64,000 nucleotides of DNA from Cannabis sativa (taxonomy: Eukaryota > Streptophyta > Magnoliopsida > Rosales > Cannabaceae): contig NC_083610.1 in assembly GCF_029168945.1 (NCBI RefSeq), positions 48,625,429 to 48,689,428 on the forward strand. The letters are read 5' to 3'. Positions 23,718 through 34,276 of this stretch are shown piece by piece (positions within the stretch are counted from its first letter, which is position 1; the number at the start of each line of letters is the position of its first letter). The notes beneath the pieces were generated by a model. That model was not told the DNA's origin and made no database searches. It worked only from the letters and a program-made list of their open reading frames with translations. The translations under genes were made by a program, and so were the position numbers.

Positions 23718-25602
23718 TGTTGGGTTTTATGCCCTAAATAAAACTCATTTCAATATAATCAGATTTACTTATTAATATAGATCGTAAATAACATTTAATG
23801 TTGCATGGTTCACATGATTTATTTCATGATTATATGTACATAATGTATAAATTCATCTCGAAACCCTTTTCACATACTTGATCCCGTTTATTGTGTCGTC
23901 AACACATTGGAAAGTAAACATGACTATGTGAATAAAGTTTCCTAGATTTATCGACATAGGGTTTTACCGATATGATAATCTACAACAAGAGTTTACTTGT
24001 ATTTGGAGAAATACTATGTTCTTTCCAGAACATTGGTTAAAGTAAAAGCTCGTGTTGATGCATGGAGTATGCATCGAAGGGACCGATATTGAACTTTGAC
24101 TTAGATTTATTAAACTTACCGTAATATCTATTCAAGTCAATATCGCCTAGTTGATCCTAGATCAAATGATCTTAATCCCCGATATGATTAGGCTCAATCT
24201 TGAAAGGCTATTCGTGTTCTTTGATTTGTTAGTTAAGCCTACTTTTAGTGTCGTGGTGATACGTACATTTTGGGAACACTGTAGTGCAATTGAGTGGGAG
24301 CGCTAGCATAAACATGGAATCTATAGCTTCTATCTCGGCAAATAGTAAGCAAAGGATGATCTCCTTCGAGCTTGACCAAACGAACATAAATGGTGGAGTA
24401 CTCATTTCACATTAGCCGAAATATCATTTATACTAGGTCAAGTGTTTTATGAATAAATACATTGTAGGTGTAAATTCGTAATTTAATCCCTTTACAAGGT
24501 AGATCATTCATATAGAGGATCATTGATCACATTAGGATTATAACAATGGATAACTAATGATGTGTCTATATGGTGGAACATATAGAGCATTCTATATACT
24601 GAGAGTGCAATTCTAAGTTCTATGCGTGGATTCAACGAAGAATTAATAAGTTAGTGAATTTTAGTGCTAAATTCTTGATCTACTTATTGGAAGCTCGGTT
24701 ATATAGACCCATGGTCCCCCCACTAGTTGAGATAATATTGCTTGTAAGACTCATGTAATTGGTTTTGATTAATCAATTATAATTCACAAGTTAGACTATG
24801 TCTATTTGTGAAATTTTCACTAAGTAAGGGCGAAATTGTAAAGAAAGAGTTTATAGGGGCATATTTGTTAATTATGATACTTTGTATGGTTCAATTAATA
24901 AATATGATAAATGACAATATTATTTAATAATTATTTATAGTTATTAAATAGTTAGAATTGGCATTTAAATGATTGAATTAGGAAATTGGCATTTTTGAGA
25001 AAATCAGATACAAAAGGTGTTAAAATTGCAAAATTGCAAAGCCCAAGGCCCAATCCATTAAGTGTATGGTCGGCCACCTTTGTAGCTTTTTTAAATGATT
25101 TTTTCATTATTTTAATGCCATATAATTCAAATCAAACCCTAGAGGAATGCTATAAATAGATAGTGAAGGCTTCAGGAAAATAACACACTTTCTGAATCAG
25201 AAAAACCTGAGCCTCCACTCTCTTCTCTAGCCGCCACTCTCTCTCTCTTTTCTTCCTCAATATTTCGAACCTCTCTTAGTGATTAGAGTAGTGCCCACAC
25301 ACATCAAGTGATACCTCAATCATAGTGAGGAAGATCGTGAAGAAAGATCATCTGCAAAGGAGATTCAAAGATCAAAGATTCGTAGAAAGAGATCCAGGTT
25401 CGTATATTGATAATGCTCGCTACGTAAAGGAATCAAGTGGCTAGATATCCGAACTAAGGAGTCATTATATTCCGCTGCACCCAATGTAAGGTTTCTTAAA
25501 CTTTATATGTGTTTATTTCATCGTTTTAGAAAGTTCATATTTAGGATGTTAATAAACATACTTGTGAGTAGATCTAAGATCCTGGTAAAATAATTTCCAA
25601 CA
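23718..25602 (+). repeat. 3' LTR of the copia element
   Basis: 1885 bp, same ends as the 5' LTR. TATAAATA is at 25151-25158. It is followed directly by the second GCAAC. Confidence 0.9.
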
Positions 25603-25607
25603 GCAAC

Positions 25608-28121
25608 AGCCATGCAAGCGACTTAGAGGAATGTTTCGAAGTCGTCCGGAGATACGGCATGAAACTCAACCCGAAAAAATGCACCTTCGGGGTCAAGTCG
25701 GGAAAATTCCTGGGCTTCATAGTCAGCCAAAGGGGGATCGAGGCGAACCCGGAGAAAATCCAAGCTCTCCTGGACATGCCATCCCCCAAAAAACATAAGG
25801 ACGTGCAAAGTTTGACCGGAAAGGTAGCCGCACTGAGCCGCTTTATCTCACGGTCCACGGACAAGTGCATACCCTTCTTCAACATATTGAAGAAATGCCA
25901 AAAGTTCGAATGGACGGATGAATGCGAGGAGGCATTCAAAAGGTTAAAAGACCATATGGCCAAACCTCCTATCCTATCAAAACCCGTCCTTGGAGAAGAC
26001 TTGTTCCTTTACTTGGCCGTCTCCGAGCATGCGGTCAGTGCTGCACTAGTCCGGGAGGAAGAAAAAATTCAGCACCCCGTGTACTATGTTAGCAAACGCA
26101 TGATAGGGGCCGAGACAAGGTACCCGGTTATTGAAAAGTTAGTATTCTGCCTCCTGATGGCATCACGGAAGTTGAGACCATACTTCCAAGCCCATCCGAT
26201 CAAAATTTTGACCAATCATCCTCTCCGGCAAGTTCTCCAAAAGCCCGAAGCATCCGGAAGACTCCTCAAGTGGGCAATGGAGCTGAGTCAGTTCGACTTA
26301 CATTACGTGCCCCGGATTTCCATAAAAAACCAAGCCTTGGCGGACTTCATCACCGAATGTAATGAAGCCGAGGCAACAGCCAATACACCGGAGCCACCCA
26401 TCCCCACTTGGAGAGTATTTGTGGATGGAGCTTCTAATGAAAACGGTTCAGGAGCCGGAGTGGCTATGATATCACCTACTGGGTTGCGGCTCCAGGCAGC
26501 ACTCCGATTCAACTTCACAGCTTCGAATAATGAAGCCGAATATGAGGCCCTGATAGCAGGGCTAAAATTGGCTAAAGCTGTAGGAGCCAAGAGGGTGGAA
26601 GTCTACAGCGATTCTCAGCTGGTCGTAAACCAAGTTTCCGGAGAATACCAAACTCGCGGTGAGAGGATGGCCGCGTACGTAACAATAGTCCGAGAACTGC
26701 TCCACGAGTTCACGGACTATAAAATAGAAAGAATCCCCCGAGAAAAGAACGCTCACGCGGACTATCTGGCTAAGTTAGCCTCGGACAGCGAAATCGAAGA
26801 GCTGGGGGTAGTACCAGTGGAACGTTTGGCAGAGCCAAGCATCAAAATAAAAGAGACCACACAAACGGTTGGGCAAGAACCCAGCTGGATGGTCCCCATC
26901 ATAAAATACATAACCACAGGTGAGTTGCCCCAAGAGAGGGCACTGTCTCGAAAGATTCAGTATCAGGCTCATCGTTATGTAATGATGGATCAAATTCTCT
27001 ACCGGAGAGGACTCAGCATGCCTTATTTAAGGTGTGTATCGGACCCTGAAGCTAGACAAATCATGCTGGAGGTCCACGAAGGGTTCTGTGGAGATCATAC
27101 GGGAGGACCCAGCCTCTCAAAGAAAATATTGAGGCAGGGATACTTCTGGCCAACAATGAAAAAAGATTGTATAGACTATGTCCAAAAGTGTGACTCGTGC
27201 CAAAGGTACGCGAACATACCGAGAGCTCCTCCAAATGAGATCACTTTGATTACCAGCCCCTGGCCCTTCGCGGTCTGGGGCATAGATCTCATCGGGTCTC
27301 TACCTACGGGAAAAGGAGGAGTAAAGTATGCAATAGTAGCAGTAGACTACTTCACCAAGTGGACAGAGGCTGAGCCTATGAAGACAATAACCGCTAAGAA
27401 GGCGTTGGACTTTGTTATCAAAAACATAGTGTGTCGATACGGCTTACCTCACAAAATAGTCTCAGACAATGGAAAGCAATTTGATTGCGAGGAATTTACT
27501 GACTTCTGCAACCAACACGGAGTAGTGAAAAGCTTCTCCGCGGTAGCCCGGCCTCAGACAAACGGCCAGGCGGAAGCAGTCAATAAAATCCTAAAGGTCA
27601 CCTTGAAAAAGAAGCTGCTGGCTTGTAAAAATAACTGGCCTGAAGAATTGCCAAGGGTATTGTGGGCCTACCGGACGACCCCCAGAACCACAACCGGTCA
27701 CTCGCCATTCTCAATGGCGTACGGTTGTGAAGCAATGGTCCCGGTGGAAACATTATTCCCATCCCACAGGAGGACGACTTACGATCCGGCCACCAATCAG
27801 GCCCTGCTCCAAGAAGCTCTGGATCAAGTCGAAGAACTCCGGGATGAGTCCCAAATACGGATGGCCGCTTATCAAAAGAAGGTGACCAAGTATTTTAACT
27901 CCAAGGTTAAAAACAGAAAATTTGCTATTGGGGATATGGTCCTAAGAAGGGTTTTCCCAGCCACCCAAGAACCCGGAGTGGGGGTACTTGGGCCAAATTG
28001 GGAAGGACCATATGAAATCGAGGACGAAATCGGTCCTGGCACTTACAAACTGAAAAGAATGGACGGAACTACTGTCCCGAGAGCCTGGAATGCCGATCAC
28101 CTCAGAAAATATTACCAGTAG
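25608..28121 (+). CDS. Tat polyprotein 3' part: RT thumb, RNase H, second RNase H, integrase
   Basis: One intact frame of over 820 codons. In order: RT thumb (FGVKSGKFLGFIVSQRGIE), Ty3-type RNase H (VYYVSKRMIGAETRYP), and a second, archaeal-type RNase H (FVDGASNENGSGAGV; SNNEAEYEALIAGL; VYSDSQLVVNQV). Then the integrase zinc finger (H-x3-H and CDSCQRY) and the catalytic core with all three acidic residues (D in WGIDLIGSLP, D in VSDNGKQFD, E in NGQAEAVNK), then a C-terminal module ending NADHLRKYYQ. The first codons, before the ATG at 25659, continue the RT frame from 15529. No chromodomain is present. The integrity of this frame fits a young element. Confidence 0.9.
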   Translation, partial: SHASDLEECFEVVRRYGMKLNPKKCTFGVKSGKFLGFIVSQRGIEANPEKIQALLDMPSPKKHKDVQSLTGKVAALSRFISRSTDKCIPFFNILKKCQKFEWTDECEEAFKRLKDHMAKPPILSKPVLGEDLFLYLAVSEHAVSAALVREEEKIQHPVYYVSKRMIGAETRYPVIEKLVFCLLMASRKLRPYFQAHPIKILTNHPLRQVLQKPEASGRLLKWAMELSQFDLHYVPRISIKNQALADFITECNEAEATANTPEPPIPTWRVFVDGASNENGSGAGVAMISPTGLRLQAALRFNFTASNNEAEYEALIAGLKLAKAVGAKRVEVYSDSQLVVNQVSGEYQTRGERMAAYVTIVRELLHEFTDYKIERIPREKNAHADYLAKLASDSEIEELGVVPVERLAEPSIKIKETTQTVGQEPSWMVPIIKYITTGELPQERALSRKIQYQAHRYVMMDQILYRRGLSMPYLRCVSDPEARQIMLEVHEGFCGDHTGGPSLSKKILRQGYFWPTMKKDCIDYVQKCDSCQRYANIPRAPPNEITLITSPWPFAVWGIDLIGSLPTGKGGVKYAIVAVDYFTKWTEAEPMKTITAKKALDFVIKNIVCRYGLPHKIVSDNGKQFDCEEFTDFCNQHGVVKSFSAVARPQTNGQAEAVNKILKVTLKKKLLACKNNWPEELPRVLWAYRTTPRTTTGHSPFSMAYGCEAMVPVETLFPSHRRTTYDPATNQALLQEALDQVEELRDESQIRMAAYQKKVTKYFNSKVKNRKFAIGDMVLRRVFPATQEPGVGVLGPNWEGPYEIEDEIGPGTYKLKRMDGTTVPRAWNADHLRKYYQ

Positions 28122-28268
28122 CGAATTAAACTTAGATTTTGTTCAAAGGGTTTGTACCGTCCAAATGTATGCCTCCTTTATATTAAATAAAACTGAGTGC
28201 CTTAAAAACAAAGTTTCTATGCCACTCAGGGGGGTACTAGGGTATACCGCACGGACAAACAAAAACAA

Positions 28269-28484
28269 GCTAAGTAAAACATCCTGACCCAAAGGGCAGG
28301 TCAAGCTAAGTAAAATATCCTGACCCAAAGGGCAGGTCAAGCTAAGTAAAACATCCTGACCCAAAGGGCAGGTCAAGCTAAGTAAAACATCCTGACCCAA
28401 AGGGCAGGTCAAGCTAAGTAAAATATCCTGACCCAAAGGGCAGGTCAAGCTAAGTAAAATATCCTGACCCAAAGGGCAGGTCAA
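28269..28484 (+). repeat. 36-bp tandem repeat, six copies, in the Tat 3' spacer
   Basis: Six head-to-tail copies of a 36-bp unit beginning GCTAAGTAAAAYATCCTGAC and ending CCAAAGGGCAGGTCAA. The only variable base I noticed is C/T in AAAACATCC/AAAATATCC. Decayed single copies follow near 28522, 28589 and 28630. It lies 147 bases after the pol stop codon. There are no spacers between copies, so it is not a CRISPR array. Confidence 0.95.
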
Positions 28485-28771
28485 AAAACATACGCAAAAA
28501 TAAAAGGCGTAAGTATGAAAACCCTGAGCCAAAGGACAGGTTGAAATATATAAGTGTGAAAAAAGATCGCATATATATATAAAAAAAAATATCCTAGCCC
28601 GAAGGGTAGGTCATACACATGTAAATGGCCCGGGGACAGGCCTTAAATTGTCTCCCCTTCAAATAAAAGCTGCCGCCTGTATGTAAATTGTTCTAAGGCA
28701 GCAGCAAGTATGTACAAAAAAAAAAGAGTTATAAAAAGAGCGGGTAAAATCTGGGTCAATAATATGGCAGC
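28485..28771 (+). other. Tat 3' spacer between tandem repeat and antisense gene
   Basis: Holds decayed copies of the 36-bp unit, a short (AT)n run near 28570 and the 3' flank of the antisense gene. Nothing else seen. Confidence 0.5.
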
Positions 28772-31613
28772 TCAGTCAGCCCGCGGAGGAAGACGAGGTC
28801 CAATCCGTGCCTCAAGCTCAGCATCAAGCCTCTTCTTCTTTTCCCGAAATTTGGCAATCATGTCCTCGGGTTTGGGATAAAAAGTGAGCTTGATACTCTG
28901 ATCATTGGTGGCCCAAGCCATGTAGACACCATCATCAAAGCGCTTCGGGCACCGGGCGCAGGAGACAGGAGAAAGGAGCTCGGCCCTCTTGGCCTTCCTG
29001 GTAGACTGATCTTTGTAGTCCCTAAGCTCCTTCAACTCCGCAGCTAGAGCGGCCTTGGATTCGATATCCGACTGGTGAGTCTCCTCTAGAGACCTCACCT
29101 TGGCGGCCATTTCATCCAAAGCCTCCCTGGCCTCCCGAAGATCTCGCCTAGCCTTCTCGGCAGCCTCGGTTTGAGCCCTTAGTTCCTCCTGATGATGGGC
29201 CTCCATCCTGCCTCTCCGCTGGGCCTCGGCCTTGGAAGATGGAAGATGGAGGTCCTGGACTTGGAAGATGGAGTTCAGGGAAGCGCAAGTGGCGAACCGT
29301 TTGGGCGCACAACGTGTAAGCTGAGAAGCGAACTCACCGGTCATTTCCGCGGCAAAGGGAGCCAAAGTGGGCCCTAGGAGGGGACGGAACCAGTCCGTTA
29401 AAGGGTCCAGGTTGAGGTTCCACGGATCATGATAGTCCGGATGGTTGATACTCGCCTCAACCTCAGCTCGCAGAATCCTCCTAAGGGCCTCCACTTCAGC
29501 ATATCCCCGGGAGTACTCGTCCATAGCGTAGTTGTGTTTGGCTATGCGAAGCTCCTGCCTCACCTCATCCCCCGGGATCGGGGTAAGATCGATGTGAGGA
29601 GGAGCAGGATTTTCCTCCATCGGAGAAACCCCGCCGTCTAGGCCATGAGCGGGAGTGTCGGCCCTCCGAGGCCTCTTCGGCTCGTCCTGGGCAATCATCT
29701 TGCCCTTACGCTTGCGAATCAGAGCCACTGCAGGCTCCTCCTCGTCCTCCTCTGCTACCACTGGAAGGGCTTGAGGCTCTCCAGTACCCTCGGCGGCTTC
29801 CTCCGAGAAGTCCCACCCTTTCCCTTGGCCTTCTCCCGGAAGCACCTCCTCGTCATCCACTAAGTCAATGGTTTCGGGAGGAGCGCCGGAAGGAACCTTC
29901 AAGGAAGGAGCCGGGGGAGAGGGGGTGAAAGCCGGAGGAGCCACCGGAGTATGGACCCCGGCAAGCTGTTCCAGGATGGCATCCATGGAGGTACCTGTTC
30001 CAATAAAATAAGCAAGTGTTAGAAGTTCGTGAGAAACTGCTTACAAAAGGTGCAGCAAATAAACTACTCCTACCCGGACTTCCTAATTCGGCCCTAGCAA
30101 AGTCCCGAACTTTAATGCTGGCAGCATCATCTCCAAGATAACTGTCCGAGGGTCGAAACCAGCTGGACGCTATGTAAGCCGACGGACCTAAGGGAATAGG
30201 TTCCGGAGGGCCGGGGCCCATCCGGGACCGACCTAGGTAATCTCCTAAGTTTGTAAAATAAAATTCCTTCAAATGATCCCCCCACCGGGTCGACGGCATC
30301 TTAAACCTACGGAGACGCTCGTCGAACCCTATGGGCCTACGACTGGTATATTCATCAACGGAAGGGACATAGTGAATTATCAAGGGAGACTTACCACCAG
30401 CACCGGAAGTGCTAGCACCGGGAGCACCCGAGTTTGGTTCGGGGACTGAAGGATGAGGCCGGGAAGTCTGGTTCTCAGAAGAACCTTCAAGACGAAGGGG
30501 CCCCCCGGCGGAAGGACCCCCAATCTCTTCTTGAAGAATCTTGTCAAAAAATTTTGCCTCGGACTTCCCGCCGATGGCTTGGCTCCTTCGCACCACCGGA
30601 CTCCCCACGCGAAGCCCTCTCCCAGAGGCAGCCTGGGCCTTAGAATACGCCTTCTCCTGGGCCTTCCGGTAGAGATAATCCTGATACTTCTTCTCTGCCG
30701 TGGCAATGAGCTCATCCCGGAAGGCCTTCTCCGCAACCGGCGCCCTCACATTAGGGCAGATGACCTTGGAGAGGTTGGAGTCATCCACGGATTGATGAGA
30801 AAGGATAAGTTTAGCCTTTCTACAATTCTCCGTGGTGACCAGGCCCCCGACATCAAGATCGGCATGGTCGTAGGAGGCGAAGGCTTGGGCCCTTCGAAGG
30901 AAAGCCTGAGTGGGGAGCGTCCGCTGGTAAGGTGGGATCCGCACCCACTCCGTGAGAAGCTCCGGGTGGTCCACGGCCCTGAACCCGGACGAGAAGAAAA
31001 ATCGGTGGCGGTACTCCTTAACATGAGTCTGCCTATTATACGGAACCATCCCCTCGTTAGCAGGGTGGATCCGGAACCCATAAAAACCATCCTTAAGTTT
31101 GTCCCCTTTCTTGGGGACGGATACAAGTTCATAAAAATACAAAATTTCTGCCGGGCTGGGAGACCCCCAGCCGCGGGCGGTGTAAAAAAGAAATAAGCCT
31201 GAGAGCAGGCGATAAGCTTGAGGAATAAGTTGGTATGGCGCAAGGCCGACAAATACAAGAAAATTAACAAAATAATCCTGGAGCGGGAGCATGGCACCGG
31301 CCATCAAATGGGTCTGACTCCAAGCCCCGAAGCCGTCATAGTTGTGATTGGGCGTCTCCGAGTCACGAGGAGGCCGGTGGAAGGTCCCTGAGGTAGAAGG
31401 TTTGATCCCAGCCACGTTAATGATGTTCTCCAGCTGGTGAGGGCAAGTCAGGGTCGACCGAAGCTCGGCCGCTTCCCAACCAGTGGCGCGGGACTTGTAC
31501 CCTTCTTGGGCAACAGGTCCCAGAGAAACCTCCTCCAGGGTGGCTATGTTTTTCCCCTTCTTCTTCGAAGATTTCGAGCCAGAAGCAGACATTTTATGTT
31601 CTGAGAAAAACAA
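28772..31613 (-). CDS. Antisense two-exon gene inside the Tat element (gypsy-type transposon domain family)
   Basis: Minus-strand gene facing the element's own pol. Exon 1 runs 31613-30074 (a second ATG at 31592, before SASGSKSSKKKG, may be the true start) and exon 2 runs 29994-28772. A 79-bp GT-AG intron (30073-29995) joins them in phase to give about 920 residues. The N-terminal half resembles the domain annotated in plants as 'putative gypsy type transposon' (LPLQDYFVNFLVFVGLAPYQ; LFLFYTARGWGSPSP; FYGFRIHPAN). The C-terminal half has an acidic/basic linker (RKRKGKMIAQDEPKRPRR), then a long coiled coil rich in A, E and R. Antisense frames are known in Grande/Tat-type elements; function unknown. 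The frame has no internal stop, in line with a young element. Confidence 0.75.
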
Positions 31614-32686
31614 AAAGAAAAAACCCAGCAGTTAGGCCCCATACCAAACCCTAAATCAGGAAAAAGGGAGTGGGGGTCCCCTAACCGCTGGAAAGAGGCC
31701 CCCTCCGGACACGTGTCACCTGGGAAACTCAGGAGAGAATCCCTGAACAAGTGTCGGGTGCAGTAAAATCGCAGAAAAGTGGTTTTGCAAAAAGGAAAAG
31801 AAAAGAGAAAAGCCTTCCTATGCCCTAAGCAATTGCTAAACGAAGAACACATGGCCTTCTTCAAACAAAGCTATATGCCTACAACAAAGGCATGACAATG
31901 GCGACTCTACAACTAACACAGTAAACATAAAGCAGAACTCGAAGAACTCAAACATTCACACACCCAGAAGTCTCTAAGTGCGAACCCAGAAAACAAACAA
32001 AGTAAATGTAAGCATGTTATTATTTAAAAATGCAAGAAACTTACAGTTGATTGTTGAACTGGGGGTACTGAGTATGGTTGAATGAGAGTTGAGAGGCACT
32101 GGCAAAACCGAACACCGGAAAATTAAAAGAAAGTGTTTAAGTGTTGAAGCAGTTTGTGCTATTTTGAGGAATTTTCTCTCTGAGAAATTCGAGCAGAAAT
32201 GGCAAGGAATGGAAAGTAACCAAAATGAAGGAAAGGTGGTGGCTTTTATAGGCAAGAGTGCATGAGGAACAGGCGTCTTCACCTACCAATCGTACGGTGG
32301 GGGAAACGCGCGATTCGAATTCCCAATAAATCAACGGACCAGATCGATCTACCATTAAGGCGGTGGAAACGTTTGAGTATCCGTCTGACACCATCAATGC
32401 GCCGCATCAATCATGGGGCGCGAAACGAATCGACCTCTGCAAAAGTGAATCGCTGCATTTAATGCCATTATTAGACACACCTTCACGCGCCCCCCAAGTC
32501 ATATCAGAAGACCGAGGAGGCGGCTGGAAACATTCCTGCAAACAAACATATTGCTGCATTAAAATGACATCATTTAATGTGCCCCCACGCGCTCGAGGCT
32601 CGAGCTGGGGAAACGAAGGGTCAACCGGAGACACTTGATCAAGCCTGGGTTTATTTTTACTAAGTAAACAAGGCTTGGGGGGTAAA
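31614..32686. other. Tat 3' spacer upstream of the antisense gene, with polypurine tract
   Basis: About 1.07 kb without a supported plus-strand gene. It would hold the promoter and leader of the antisense gene; I could not pick a convincing minus-strand TATA box. The last bases (AAGGCTTGGGGGGTAAA, 32670-32686) are the polypurine tract that primes plus-strand DNA synthesis next to the 3' LTR. Confidence 0.6.
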
Positions 32687-33467
32687 TGTTGCTCCAAAAT
32701 TCGCCCAAAATACGTGGACCAGTCAAGAGGGGACACGTGGATCAGATAACTTGGAAAGATTTGCTAAGTCTTTTTATGCCACCAGGAAGCGCTATTAACA
32801 TGGGTCCCGGAGGAGACGCCCGGAGTACAAGTTACTCCCGGAAGCTAGTATAGCGTGAAGGCCCTCCGGGATGTGTCAGGTCTCTCCCGAGAAATCAAGT
32901 CGCATTTAATGCTGCATGGGAGGAAGCGTGTTGGGACTGTAACACGCAATAAAGTCTGACGGCACAACCCCCAAACAGCAGCGCTACAGTAATGATCATT
33001 TAAGTCTAGCGACGGCTATTCTGCGAAGAGTCACATCAATCATAAGACAAAAAGGACATTCTCCATAAAAGCCCTACAGCACCTAGGGATTTGACCATGC
33101 ATCACCCATGGTATATTCATCGGAAATGCCCAACTTTATGGATACTTACAGATACATGTGTAAGAACAATTCTAGGGATTACCCCACCAAAACACTATAA
33201 ATACCCCCTCAAAGCTCATTTAATGGGGTCGGAGAATCTTGGTTGCAAAAGAGCAAGAAGAGAAAAAACTCACCAAGAACATTCTCTGTATTTAAGAGAA
33301 AAACATTCTCTCAAGTGTAGAATCTGTATTAAACACATCCATTAATAGCAGTGGCTCGTGGACTAAGGCTCATTAACGCCCCAACCACGTAAAAAGTCTT
33401 CATCTTGCTTTCTTACAGCTCATTATTATATTTATATTTTAACAGTTGCCGAAAACCTCGGTCAACA
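32687..33467 (+). repeat. 3' LTR of the Tat element
   Basis: 781 bp, apparently identical to the 5' LTR, TATA box at 33196-33203. Followed by the second CTTAC of the target duplication. Confidence 0.92.
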
Positions 33468-33975
33468 CTTACCTTTGCCTTTATCTACACATGCAAACAA
33501 TAATTGTGAGTCGACAAATTTAGTAAAAAAAGCATAATCATATCATAAACATAATTCGAATTATAACTAGGCTCTCATACACCCAATTATAACCTTATCT
33601 CGCGTCCCATGCGTACTGAGTCTAGAACATTCGTATGATAGTACTATTGACCATAATATCAACCTATACTCGGTACTCTAGTCGTACTAATATAATAACA
33701 TCAATCAATACTTTGCCAAACATATATATGTTGGTATTTAGTACAACTCTATGTATACTAATACTGCCATTACTGATATGTTATCTAATAGGTATTCATA
33801 AACATGTACACTAAACATGTAATCATATATGCAGACTATTATATTAATCTTACCCTGATTCTGAATTCAAGTGTGCCAATCAAACTAAGTGGAAACTGCT
33901 ACTCAACGGTTTACAAGCCTCTAAATCACAATATACGTAAAACTGATAAGTAATATGCTAAATCACATTTCAGTT
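33468..33975 (-). repeat. 5' LTR of outer chromovirus, outer piece
   Basis: Starts with the second copy of CTTAC and continues the alignment to the lower LTR (about 4850-5355). Homology stops at about 33975, where the remaining 1.1-1.2 kb of the LTR is missing. Confidence 0.85.
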
Positions 33976-34276
33976 TTTTCCTCAAAAAATCTGATCAAAC
34001 ATAATAGGAAACTCATACAAGATCAGATTAAACACAACTAGTTAGATAGAAAATGAATGAGTAACCAAACTTACTATTTTTACCTTATTTTCCATAAATA
34101 GAAAAACTAGACAATTTTTTTTTCAAAAATAAATTAGTTAATGTAAAAGTTAAATACATAAAATATAGAAATTAATTTAAATTTAATAATATATTATAAA
34201 ATATTTTTTTTGTCACATTAAAAATACTAAAAATAGAATTAACAATTTATTTATTCTATTGATCATTAATTCGAGT

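Larger units (their letters stand above)
15530..25602 (+). mobile_element. Innermost Ty1/copia retrotransposon
   Basis: 10,073 bp, inserted into the Tat RT gene with a perfect 5-bp duplication GCAAC (15525-15529 and 25603-25607). LTRs begin TGTTGGGTTTTATGCC and end ATTTCCAACA. The 3' LTR is preceded by GCAAGTGGGAGTTTG, the polypurine tract typical of plant copia elements. Internal coding sequence is recognisable only in pieces: a GAG-pre-integrase motif, integrase, RT and RNase H ending before the polypurine tract, in copia order. A long AT-rich leader precedes it. Orientation is plus, the same as its host element. Confidence 0.9.
11708..33467 (+). mobile_element. Nested Tat-lineage Ty3/gypsy retrotransposon (contains a copia insertion)
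   Basis: A full element: 781-bp LTRs at both ends (TGTTGCTCC to GGTCAACA), flanked by a perfect 5-bp duplication CTTAC inside the older LTR. Order on the plus strand: primer site, gag, protease, RT, RNase H, a second (archaeal-type) RNase H, integrase, then a 4.5-kb 3' spacer with a 36-bp tandem repeat, an antisense gene and a polypurine tract. The second RNase H, the RT signature FTDLNKACPKD and the long 3' spacer with an antisense frame are traits of the Tat/Grande group. Without the copia insertion it would be about 11.7 kb. I see no difference between the LTRs, implying a recent insertion. Confidence 0.9.
4521..33975 (-). mobile_element. Outer Ty3/gypsy chromovirus (Del/Tekay-like), 5'-truncated and split by a nested insertion
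   Basis: Read on the minus strand: a 5' LTR (33975-33468 and 11707-11431, interrupted), a tRNA-Met primer site (11427-11415), gag, protease, RT, RNase H, integrase and chromodomain (about 11190-6545), and a 3' LTR (6535-4521). Domain order protease-RT-RNase H-integrase is Ty3/gypsy; a C-terminal chromodomain after the GPFEILEKVG region marks a chromovirus. Many stop codons and frameshifts show it is dead. The 5' LTR shows no homology to the 3' LTR beyond 33975, so about 1.1-1.2 kb of its outer end has been lost and no outer target duplication can be tested. Confidence 0.85.

Noticed and set aside
25574..25963. Minus-strand 129-residue frame
   Set aside because: Opposite the intact Tat pol frame; shadow.
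28269..28484. Regular 36-bp repeats looking like a CRISPR array
   Set aside because: The units are head to tail with no spacers, and the locus is a plant retrotransposon spacer.
28143..28532. Minus-strand 129-residue frame with repeated CPLGQD peptides
   Set aside because: It is only the translation of the 36-bp tandem repeat; no start context or homology.
30453..31196. 247-residue plus-strand frame
   Set aside because: Shadow of the antisense gene's exon 1, which has the recognisable domain; the plus frame has none.
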